A DNA stretch of 64,000 nt from Phycicoccus sp. Soil802 (lineage in GTDB: Bacteria; Actinomycetota; Actinomycetes; Actinomycetales; Dermatophilaceae), in contig NZ_LMSS01000005.1 in NCBI RefSeq assembly GCF_001429605.1, forward strand, positions 62,001-126,000, written 5' to 3'. The notes beneath the pieces are model-generated. The model was not told where the DNA came from and did not search any database. It saw only the letters and a list, made by a program, of their open reading frames with translations. The position numbers and the translations under genes were made by a program. Positions 25,267 through 32,461 of the stretch are shown in pieces (the stretch's first letter is position 1; the number at the start of each line of letters is the position of its first letter).

Positions 25267-26088
25267 ATGCCGCCTGCCCTCGACGCCCCCGAGCTCGCCT
25301 ACCGCTGGTCCGGCCCCGCCGACCCGAGCGCCCCCACCGTCGTGCTCCTGCACGGACTGGGTGACTCCGGCGACTGCTGGCCGGACGCGGTGCGCCGCTG
25401 GTCCGCGGACTACCGCGTGGTCGGCGTGGACCTGCTCGGCCACGGCAGCTCACCGCGGTTCACGCCCGTGCAGCTGGCCTCCCCCGACCCGATGGAGGCG
25501 ATGTATGCCGCGGCCGAGGCCACCGTCTCGCAGGTCGCCGCCGCGCACGGCGGCCGGGTCCTCGTGGTGGGCCACTCGATGGGCGGTGGCATCGCGGGGG
25601 CGCTGGCCGCGCGACGACCGGACCTCGTGGCCGGCGTCGTGCTCGAGGACCCCGCCTGGCGCGACCCGGCCGAACGGGTGCAGCCGCGCGGCATCGTGCG
25701 TGAACGGGTCGCGGAGTGCCGCGCCTTCGCCGACGACCCCGCCGGGCAGCTCGAGAAGGGTCGCGCCGACAACCCGACCTGGCCCGACGTCGAGCTCGCC
25801 CCGTGGGTGGAGTCCAAGGCCCAGGTGGACCTGGCCTTCCTCGACCTCGGCATCGCGAACCTGCTCGAGCCGTGGGACCAGCTCGTCGCCGCCATCGAGG
25901 TGCCGACGCTGGTGCTGCTGGCCGAGCGTGGCGGGCCGGTCACCCCTGCCGTGCGCGGGCGCGCCGCCGAGCTGGCCAACCCGCAGGTCGACATCAGGGT
26001 CGTCGACGGCGCCGGGCACTGCGTACGCCGCGACCGCACCGAGGAGTTCCACGCGATCGTCGACCCCTGGCTCGCCGCCCTCGCCTGA
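25267..26088 (+). CDS. alpha/beta hydrolase
   Basis: A 273-residue alpha/beta-fold hydrolase. Visible elements: oxyanion-hole region VLLHGLGDSGDCW, nucleophile elbow GHSMGGG (Ser about residue 106), and a C-terminal catalytic His in GAGHCVRRD (about 250). No signal peptide, so probably cytosolic. The substrate cannot be predicted. The ATG at 25267 follows TATGGT by seven bases. The gene diverges from pruA and converges with the PGM1-like ligase gene. Confidence 0.85.
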   Translation: MPPALDAPELAYRWSGPADPSAPTVVLLHGLGDSGDCWPDAVRRWSADYRVVGVDLLGHGSSPRFTPVQLASPDPMEAMYAAAEATVSQVAAAHGGRVLVVGHSMGGGIAGALAARRPDLVAGVVLEDPAWRDPAERVQPRGIVRERVAECRAFADDPAGQLEKGRADNPTWPDVELAPWVESKAQVDLAFLDLGIANLLEPWDQLVAAIEVPTLVLLAERGGPVTPAVRGRAAELANPQVDIRVVDGAGHCVRRDRTEEFHAIVDPWLAALA

Positions 26089-26123
26089 CGGCCGGCACCG
26101 GAGAGGTCGGGGTCAGGCCGTCA
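26086..26123. terminator. bidirectional hairpin between convergent genes
   Basis: TGACGGCC (26086-26093) and GGCCGTCA (26116-26123) are perfect 8-bp inverted arms with a 22-base loop. The arms overlap or abut the stop codons of the hydrolase (plus) and the peptide-ligase gene (minus). Confidence 0.45.
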
Positions 26124-27579
26124 CGAGGGACCGCACGGCTCGTTCGGTCGCCTCGTAGAGTCGCTCGACCTCGTCGGGATCGGCGGCGATCGCGGTCACC
26201 CCGAGTCGGCCGTCGACGCGCAGGCAGCTGAGCATGTGCAGGACGACGCCGACCCGTCGCGCCGGGTCGAACTGGAGTCCCGCTGCGGCAACGGCCTCGA
26301 TCACCGCGGTCGGGGAGAGTCGGGTCCACGCCGGGTCCATGAGGCCGTCCGTGGAGCGGTAGCACCGTGCGCCACTGCCGTCCGCGAGCTCGTACCTCCC
26401 GGTGGCCGCGTCGTAGGTCCCGGGGGCCAGGTGACGCAGGGCGGTGAACGGATGGGTCGTCCCGCCCTTGCGGAGGTTGACCTCCAGCGCGCGCACGTCC
26501 CAGCCCTCCCGGTGCCGGACGGCGAGGAAGTCGATGCCCAGCCGGCCCCGGGCGCCGCGGTCAGCCAGCCACTGGCCCACGGCCACGGCGTGCGCACCCA
26601 GCCGCGCGGCATACGCAGGGTCGGCGGGGAAGCGGCAGCCGGAGTAGACCTGGCCGTTGTCGCCACCGAGGATCTGCTCATGGGTCGCCAGCACCCGCAC
26701 GGAGCCGTCCGGAAGGACGTCCACCTGGGCGCTGGGGCTGCGCAGGTCGCCGCCCTCCAAGAGCTCCTCCACGACTCCCCCGGCCCGGAGGTCCGCGACG
26801 TACCACGGCGGAAGGCTCTGCTCGAGGGCGCCGACGAGATCGGCCGGGTCCAGGGGACGACCGGAGGTGTCGCGGACCGGCACCACGACGTTGCCGTCAC
26901 CCGCACCGCTGTTGTCGTGCTTGACGACCACCGCGGTGACCTCGGGGCGGGTGCGCCGGATGGCGGCCACGGCCCGTCCCACCCCCTCGACGTCCCGGAC
27001 GTCCTCCACGCCCGCGGGCGTGGGCACTCCCACCTCGCGGAACAGCCTGCGGCCGGCGCTCTTGAACGCGAGCGGCCACAGGTCCGGTGCGGTGCCGTTG
27101 ACGGGCGCGCCGACCCTGCGCGCGACCTCGATCTCGGTGTCCGTCACGTTCCACGGCTCGAGGAGGGTGAGGCGGCCGTCGGTCAGGCTGCTCAGCCGCT
27201 CGAGGAGGTCAGGACGGTCGAGGAGCTTGGCCGACACCGCGCGGGGCGAGTGGTCCTCGACCGTCAGGACGTGCAGCCGCTCCAGCAGGCCACCCGGGTG
27301 GCCGGGTGAGCCCAGCCGGTCGTAGTAGTCGAGGACCTCGGGCTCCGGTGCCTGGCAGGTGACGAACACCAGCTCGCAGCCGGGGATCCTGGGGATCATC
27401 AGGGTGGCGAGCAGGTAACGGTGCTCGTACGCGCCCAGGCGGGTGGCGTAGTGCGCCAGCAGGCTCTCGCCGAGGCTGAACGCGGGCAGGACCACGACGA
27501 CGTGCGGCGTCGCCGAGCCGGCCAGGTTGGCGGCCACCGCCTCGGCCAGCCGGCCCTGGCGCTGCGTGTCGGTCTCCAC
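26113..27579 (-). CDS. PGM1-like ATP-grasp peptide ligase
   Basis: A 488-residue ATP-grasp protein. A pre-ATP-grasp Rossmann-like region (1-140, HVVVVLPAFSLGESLLAHYA) is followed by the ATP-binding part (TAVVVKHDNSGAGDGNVVVP, about 210-230) and the metal/catalytic motif LEVNLRKGGTTHPF (about 370), then a C-terminal domain of about 80 residues. The layout and EVNLRKGGTTHP motif match the PGM1 family, named after the ligase that joins an N-terminal amino-acid derivative to ribosomal peptides in pheganomycin synthesis. No precursor peptide or other biosynthetic gene is recognisable nearby. The GTG start has GGAGGTGGT immediately upstream. Confidence 0.75.
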   Translation of the reverse strand: METDTQRQGRLAEAVAANLAGSATPHVVVVLPAFSLGESLLAHYATRLGAYEHRYLLATLMIPRIPGCELVFVTCQAPEPEVLDYYDRLGSPGHPGGLLERLHVLTVEDHSPRAVSAKLLDRPDLLERLSSLTDGRLTLLEPWNVTDTEIEVARRVGAPVNGTAPDLWPLAFKSAGRRLFREVGVPTPAGVEDVRDVEGVGRAVAAIRRTRPEVTAVVVKHDNSGAGDGNVVVPVRDTSGRPLDPADLVGALEQSLPPWYVADLRAGGVVEELLEGGDLRSPSAQVDVLPDGSVRVLATHEQILGGDNGQVYSGCRFPADPAYAARLGAHAVAVGQWLADRGARGRLGIDFLAVRHREGWDVRALEVNLRKGGTTHPFTALRHLAPGTYDAATGRYELADGSGARCYRSTDGLMDPAWTRLSPTAVIEAVAAAGLQFDPARRVGVVLHMLSCLRVDGRLGVTAIAADPDEVERLYEATERAVRSLVTA

Positions 27580-27696
27580 ACCACCTCCGGACTTCCCGCC
27601 CTGACCTCGAGCATCGAGGTGGTCGACAGGTCCGGGGAACCAGCGTTCTCCGTAGTGGCAGCGGAACGGCCGTGTGGCAGTAGGCAGCCGACCGGG

Positions 27697-28119
27697 TCAG
27701 AGCAGGCGGAGCACCTCGTCGAGCTCGGTCGCGTCGTACCAGAGCAGGTCCTCCATGCCCTGGTCGCCCGCCTCCTCGTCGACGTGGAACGACACCACCT
27801 GTCGCAGCGAGACCGGGCTGGCGACCGTCACGGCCGCGAGGGACTCACGGGTGCCGTCCGACGAAACCGCGCCGGGGTCGACGTCCGCGGCGGCGACGAC
27901 CCGCTTGGCCACCGTGGTGCCCTGGAGCAGGGCTGCCGCGTCCGCGGCCTCGGTCAGCGCGGCATACTCCCACTCCTCCTCGAGGCCGGTCGGGTCGGCG
28001 CGCTCGATGCGTTCGGTAACGCCGAAGGCGGCGACCGGCGCAGGACCGATCTCGCGGTCTGCGGCCAGCCGGCGCACGGCCTCCGGGAGCAGGGGAACGT
28101 AGATCCTGGTCTGGGTCAT
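27697..28119 (-). CDS. DUF6912-type protein, function unknown
   Basis: A 140-residue soluble protein: TRIYVPLLPEAVRRLAADRE at the start, an acidic centre (DPTGLEEEWEYAALTEAADA), a strand VAKRVVAAADV and a C-terminal EDLLWYDATELDEVL. From memory this pattern fits DUF6912, a short conserved actinobacterial family without known function. The ATG overlaps the patatin stop (ATGA at 28119-28116), so it is translationally coupled to a lipase and probably acts with it. Confidence 0.7.
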   Translation of the reverse strand: MTQTRIYVPLLPEAVRRLAADREIGPAPVAAFGVTERIERADPTGLEEEWEYAALTEAADAAALLQGTTVAKRVVAAADVDPGAVSSDGTRESLAAVTVASPVSLRQVVSFHVDEEAGDQGMEDLLWYDATELDEVLRLL

Positions 28120-29156
28120 CCCACGTCCTCACTGAGTGATCCGACATCGTCGAAGGCGGCACGGTCGGGTAGGGGTGCCGGGTCGTGCAGGGCCACGGCC
28201 GACGTGCGCAGCGAGGTAGCGATCACGGCCGGCCGGCGGCTGACGTCCATGAGGTTGGACCCGAACGCCTCGAGGTCCTCCTCGCCGGGGCCGAGCACCG
28301 TCACCTCGGCACCGTCGTCGTGCACCTTGCCCAGCTCGCGCAGCACCCGGAGCGTCACGCGGTTGCGCCACTGCCGCTCCACGCGGGTGCGCCAGTGGGT
28401 GGGGGCGTCGCGGACGAAGCTCACCTGGGGGGCGAGCACGTAGACCTCGTCGAGGCCGAGACCGGCCATCAGGTCGAGGTTCGTCGACGACCAGGCGCCG
28501 CCGTCGATGTAGCGGTGCGCACCGATGCGCACGGGCTGGTACCAGCCGGGGATCGCGCACGAGGCCATCACCGCGGCCGGGAGGTCGACGACCGGAGCAC
28601 CTTCCCGACCGAAGGCCACCCGCTCCCCCGTGTCGTAGTCGAGGGCCACGACGGTGACCCCGCCTCGGGGCGGCCACCCGTCCGGGACGACGTGGCCGAC
28701 CATGGCACCGACGGCCTCGATGCTGCCGCGACCCTCGGGCAGGATCGCGGAGAGGACGGCGGTCGGGGGCAGGTGGCGGAGGTGGAGTGCGTTGCGCCGC
28801 AACAGCTCTCGCGACCCGAGCCCGACCTTCGGGAGACCCGGTCGGTCGCCGCCGGTGTCCTTCTCGTAGTCCCAGGCGTACCCGGCCAGCGGCCCGACGT
28901 CGATGCTGCCGTCGAGCTGGTGGGTGAGGAGGTCGGCGACCGAGACCCCGGCCCCGAGCAGCCCGGCGAGGACGGAGCCGGCCGAGGTGCCCACGAGCTC
29001 GTCGAACTCGCGCACGTCCACCCCGAGCTCGGCCTCGAGCGCGGTGAGGGCACCGACCATCCACGCGGCGCCCAGCACCCCGCCGCCCCCGAGCACGAGG
29101 CCACGCCGCGGGCCGCCACGACGGCTCGCCGCACCGGGCGCCGCGGGCGGTGTCAT
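28116..29156 (-). CDS. patatin-like phospholipase/lipase
   Basis: A 346-residue patatin-fold acyl hydrolase. The oxyanion hole GLVLGGGGVLGAAW (about 19-32), nucleophile elbow GTSAGS (about 56-61) and catalytic-Asp motif IDGGAWS (about 215) form the complete Ser-Asp dyad. It would release fatty acids from glycerolipids, probably at a membrane or lipid-droplet surface since it has no signal peptide. The ATG overlaps the stop of the WS/DGAT gene (ATGA), so synthesis and hydrolysis of neutral lipids may be co-regulated. Confidence 0.88.
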   Translation of the reverse strand: MTPPAAPGAASRRGGPRRGLVLGGGGVLGAAWMVGALTALEAELGVDVREFDELVGTSAGSVLAGLLGAGVSVADLLTHQLDGSIDVGPLAGYAWDYEKDTGGDRPGLPKVGLGSRELLRRNALHLRHLPPTAVLSAILPEGRGSIEAVGAMVGHVVPDGWPPRGGVTVVALDYDTGERVAFGREGAPVVDLPAAVMASCAIPGWYQPVRIGAHRYIDGGAWSSTNLDLMAGLGLDEVYVLAPQVSFVRDAPTHWRTRVERQWRNRVTLRVLRELGKVHDDGAEVTVLGPGEEDLEAFGSNLMDVSRRPAVIATSLRTSAVALHDPAPLPDRAAFDDVGSLSEDVG

Positions 29157-30577
29157 CGCGCCTTGGACCGGTGGCTGTCCAGCAGCTCACCGAGGGAGTC
29201 GACGATGCTCTGGCCGAGGACGTCGATGTCGGGCATCGAGTCGCGGTCGGCATTGAGGCCGTAGTAGACGCCACCGTCGTAGGACGTCAGCCCGATCGAC
29301 AGGGCCTGTCCCTTGGCGAGCGGCATCACCGGGTAGGTGGACAGCATCCGCGCGTCACCGGCATACAGGGTGTGCTGGGGGCCGGGCACGTTGGTGATCA
29401 CGACGTTGAACAGCCGCCGGGACACCGCGCTCCCGAGCCGGGCACCGAGGGAGTGGAGGGTCGGCGGCGCGAATCCAGCCAGTCCGGCAAGGGACTCGGC
29501 ACCGACGGCCTGGCCGCCCTCCATCTGCTGCCGCATCGCGAACGCGATCTGGTGCAGCCGCATCGACGGGCCGGGTTCTCCGACGGGCAGGTCGACGAAG
29601 CAGGCGGTGAGCCGGCTGCCGACGTGTCGGGCGTCCTCGTCGTAGACGCTCACGGGCACCATCGCCCGCACCGTCGTCCCGGAGTGGACGGACTCGCCAC
29701 GGGTCAGCAGCCAGGTGCGGAAGGCACCGGAGATGGTGGCGAGCACCACGTCGTTGATCGACACGTCGTCGGCGTAGTTGCCCCGGGCGAGCCGGCTGCG
29801 GACCTTGCGGTAGTCCTCGAGGTCGGTGCCGATCATGACGTAGCGGCGGGCCTCCCCCACCGGCGCGTTGAGCGGCGAGTGGGGGGCCGGTCGGGCGGCC
29901 GTGCGGGCCAGCGTCGACACGACATCGCCTGCGGCAGTAAGGGCGCGCGTGCCCACGGCCTTCACGTCGACCATGCCGCCGCGGATGTTCTCGACGACCT
30001 CGCTGGGCCGCCGGACCGCGTCGACGAGGGCGCCGGTGAGCAGCTCGATGTCGCTCGGCTCGCGGGAGGGTCGCCAGGTGTCGGTGACCAGTCCCTCGGC
30101 TGCCGGGTCGCCGTCGACGATGACGTGCGCGATGTCGACCGCGTTGATGCCGTCGACCAGCGCCTGGTGCGACTTCGTCACGATCGCGAAGCGCCCCTCG
30201 GCCAACCCCTCGACGAGGTAGACCTCCCACAGGGGGCGGTGCCGGTCAAGGGCGCGGGGCTGGATCCGGGCGACGAACTCCTGCAGCTGCTCGTCGCTGC
30301 CCGGCCGCGGGAGGGCGGAGCGGCGCACGTGGTAGGTCACGTCGAAGTTCTCGTCGTCGACCCACACCGGGTTGGCCAGCCGGCCGGGGATCTGCCGGAT
30401 CCGCTGCCGGTAACGGGGCACGAAGGCGATGCGGGTGGAGATGAGCTGCACCAGCCGGTCGTAGTCGAACCCGTCGCTCGGGGGGTCGAACACCATGACC
30501 GAACCGACGTGCATCGGCGTCGTCGCCTCTTCGAGGTAGAGGAACGACGCGTCGAGGGAGCTCAGGCGGTCAGGCAC
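29153..30577 (-). CDS. wax ester synthase / diacylglycerol acyltransferase (WS/DGAT)
   Basis: A 474-residue acyl-CoA-dependent acyltransferase. The N-terminus RLSSLDASFLYLEEATTPMH is diagnostic, and the C-terminal half has NDVVLATISGAFR and the VPGPQHTLYAGDAR segment. The active-site motif reads SHQALVDG (about 136-143), with Gln at the second position of the usual HHxxxDG. Products would be triacylglycerol or wax esters for storage. The GTG start at 30577 lies 40 bp from the divergent lipoprotein gene; CACGAT six bases upstream could be its -10. It is first in an operon with patatin and DUF6912. Confidence 0.88.
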   Translation of the reverse strand: MPDRLSSLDASFLYLEEATTPMHVGSVMVFDPPSDGFDYDRLVQLISTRIAFVPRYRQRIRQIPGRLANPVWVDDENFDVTYHVRRSALPRPGSDEQLQEFVARIQPRALDRHRPLWEVYLVEGLAEGRFAIVTKSHQALVDGINAVDIAHVIVDGDPAAEGLVTDTWRPSREPSDIELLTGALVDAVRRPSEVVENIRGGMVDVKAVGTRALTAAGDVVSTLARTAARPAPHSPLNAPVGEARRYVMIGTDLEDYRKVRSRLARGNYADDVSINDVVLATISGAFRTWLLTRGESVHSGTTVRAMVPVSVYDEDARHVGSRLTACFVDLPVGEPGPSMRLHQIAFAMRQQMEGGQAVGAESLAGLAGFAPPTLHSLGARLGSAVSRRLFNVVITNVPGPQHTLYAGDARMLSTYPVMPLAKGQALSIGLTSYDGGVYYGLNADRDSMPDIDVLGQSIVDSLGELLDSHRSKAR

Positions 30578-30604
30578 CCGCTCATCGTGTCAGAAAGCGC
30601 TGTT

Positions 30605-30610
30605 TAGACT
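30605..30610 (+). promoter_or_regulatory. -10 element, leaderless lipoprotein gene
   Basis: TAGACT ends seven bases before the GTG at 30618, inside the 40-bp divergent region shared with the WS/DGAT gene. Confidence 0.5.
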
Positions 30611-30617
30611 CGGGTTC

Positions 30618-31076
30618 GTGACGAAGATGACCCTGCGCAGGCCGATGACGTGTGCCGCCGGACTGGCGCTGAGCCTGCCCCTCGCCCTCGGTCTGGCCGC
30701 CTGTGGGAGCTCCGGCGACGAGTCCGGGACGGGCGGGTCCACCTCCTCCTCGACGACGTCCTCGAGCTCCTCGAGCAGCAGCTCCAGCTCGTCCAGCAGC
30801 AGCTCCAGCGCGAGCGGCCGCACCATCGCCATCACCGTCACCGGCTCGAAGGTCACTCCCGCGCCCGCCACGGTCGACCTCGCGGTCGGCGAGCAGCTGA
30901 CCCTCACCGTGACCAGCGACCACGCCGACCAGCTCCACATCCACGGGTTCGAGATCGAGAAGGACCTGGTCGCGGGCATGCCGTTGAGCGTCACCGTCAC
31001 GGGTGCGCAGCCCGGCGTCTACGAGGTGGAGACCCACCACCCGGAGCTGCGGCTGATGAAGATCGCGGTCCGGTGA
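30618..31076 (+). CDS. cupredoxin-like lipoprotein with poly-Ser linker
   Basis: A 152-residue secreted lipoprotein. A signal peptide ends in a lipobox LAAC with Cys near residue 29, followed by a Ser/Thr linker (residues 41-67) and a C-terminal beta domain of about 85 residues. That domain has the look of a cupredoxin: LTLTVTSDHADQLHIHGFEI and EVETHHPELRLMKIAVR carry several His, but a classical type-1 Cys ligand is missing, so copper binding is uncertain. It overlaps the next membrane-protein gene by four bases (GTGA). Confidence 0.82.
   Translation: MTKMTLRRPMTCAAGLALSLPLALGLAACGSSGDESGTGGSTSSSTTSSSSSSSSSSSSSSSSSASGRTIAITVTGSKVTPAPATVDLAVGEQLTLTVTSDHADQLHIHGFEIEKDLVAGMPLSVTVTGAQPGVYEVETHHPELRLMKIAVR
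30738..30818 (+). repeat. Ser-codon-rich low-complexity tract
   Basis: About 27 codons, nearly all TCC, TCG, AGC or ACG, coding the Ser/Thr linker between lipid anchor and beta domain. The codons are mixed, so this is a protein-level, not a strict DNA-level, repeat. Confidence 0.7.
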
Positions 31077-32440
31077 CACCCGGCGCCCTCGCCGCCCTAC
31101 CCGCAGCCACGGCCCTGCCCGCTCTCGTGCCCGGCCTCGTGCCCGCCCACGGCGTGGGGTCGCGAGAGGACCTCCCGCTCCCCTTCACGCTCCTGCTCGT
31201 CGGGGCCGGGCTGGCCCTCGTGGTGTCGTTCGTCGCGCTGGGGCTGCTCTGGAAGCAACCGCGGCTCGATGCCCAGGACGGGCGCCTCCTCCCGATGCCG
31301 GTCGCGCTGGCCCTCGACAGCGGCGCCATCCGGGGGCTGTTCGTCATCCTGTCGCTCGCCATCACGGCCTGGACCCTGCTGGCGCTGGCCTTCGGCAAGG
31401 ACGACGCGAACAACCCGGTGCCCTCCGTGGTCTACGTGTGGCTCTGGGTCGGGCTCGCCTTCCTGTCCATCGTGTTCGGCGGCATCTGGCGGTTGCTCAA
31501 CCCGGTGCGCTGGATCCGCACCGGGATCCTGCGAGCGGCCCGCATCGACGACGACTTCGCCCTCGCGGACTACCGCCTCGGCTTCTGGCCGGCCGCGACC
31601 GGCCTGCTCGCCTTCGCCTGGCTCGAGCTGATCGCCCCCGACAACGCCGACCAGCCGGTGCTGCGCATCGCGGTGCTCGGCTACCTCATCGTCAGCATCG
31701 TCCTGGCCCTCACCTTCGGCACGCCCTACCTGCGTCGAGGCGACCCCTTCACCTCCTGGTCGTCCCTCTACGGCACGCTGAGCCCCCTCGGCCGGCGGGC
31801 CGACGGTCGCTGGGTGCTGCGGACCCCCCTGCACGGACCGCTCCAGCTCGACGCGGCCCCCGGGCTGCTCGCGGTCACGTCGGTGATGCTCGGCACCACC
31901 GCGTACGACGGCTTCTCCGGCGAGACCCGCTGGTACACGTTCGTCCAGTCGTCCAGCCTCCCCGCCCGCCTGTGGGAGACCGGGGCGCTGGTCACCTTCA
32001 GCCTCGTCGTCGCCGGCTCCCTGTATGCCGCGGCCGTGCTGTCGGCGCGCCTCGCCGGCGTCAGCGTGCGAGGAATCGCCACGGCCTTCGCGCCCTCGCT
32101 CATCCCGATCGCCGCGGGGTACCTCGTCGCGCACTACTGGTCGCTGTGGGTGTGGGAGGGCACCAACGGCCTCGCCAAGATGAGCGACCCCCTGGGGACG
32201 GGGGCCAACTGGCTGGGCACCGCCGGCGTGTCGCCCTCGGCCGCGCTCATCGCCCCCGGCCTCGTGGCCGGCATCCAGGTCGTGGCCATCATCACCGGCC
32301 ACGTCCTCGGCGTCGTCGCCGCCCACGAGCGCGCGATCACGCTGTTCCCGCGCCGGGCCGCCGTGCTCGGCCAGGTGCCTCTGCTCGTCCTGATGGTCGG
32401 CTACACCGTGGGCGGGCTCACCCTGCTGTTCAGCTCCTGA
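31073..32440 (+). CDS. polytopic membrane protein coupled to the cupredoxin-like lipoprotein
   Basis: A 455-residue protein with about ten membrane helices. The N-terminus PAHGVGSREDLPLPFTLLLV and the first helices resemble, from memory, a family often labelled fenitrothion hydrolase in databases; that label rests on a distant relative and should not be read as its function. No catalytic motif of a soluble hydrolase is visible. GTG 31073 overlaps the lipoprotein stop, so the two proteins probably form a membrane unit in which the lipoprotein sits outside. A role in copper or redox handling is inference. Confidence 0.75.
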   Translation: MTPGALAALPAATALPALVPGLVPAHGVGSREDLPLPFTLLLVGAGLALVVSFVALGLLWKQPRLDAQDGRLLPMPVALALDSGAIRGLFVILSLAITAWTLLALAFGKDDANNPVPSVVYVWLWVGLAFLSIVFGGIWRLLNPVRWIRTGILRAARIDDDFALADYRLGFWPAATGLLAFAWLELIAPDNADQPVLRIAVLGYLIVSIVLALTFGTPYLRRGDPFTSWSSLYGTLSPLGRRADGRWVLRTPLHGPLQLDAAPGLLAVTSVMLGTTAYDGFSGETRWYTFVQSSSLPARLWETGALVTFSLVVAGSLYAAAVLSARLAGVSVRGIATAFAPSLIPIAAGYLVAHYWSLWVWEGTNGLAKMSDPLGTGANWLGTAGVSPSAALIAPGLVAGIQVVAIITGHVLGVVAAHERAITLFPRRAAVLGQVPLLVLMVGYTVGGLTLLFSS

Positions 32441-32443
32441 CCC

Positions 32444-32461
32444 GACGGGGCCGGGCCCGTC
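32444..32461. terminator. GC hairpin between convergent genes
   Basis: GACGGG and CCCGTC form a 6-bp stem around a six-base GC loop, between the membrane-protein stop (32440) and the CpaE-like stop (32460). Confidence 0.35.

Noticed and set aside
23121-25364. A 747-codon open frame opposite pruA
   Set aside because: Shadow of pruA and of neighbouring genes in another frame; no start signal and no protein-like motifs.
30582-31079. Open frame on the minus strand opposite the lipoprotein gene
   Set aside because: It is an antisense shadow created by the Ser-codon-rich linker; the plus strand has a signal peptide, lipobox and leaderless promoter.
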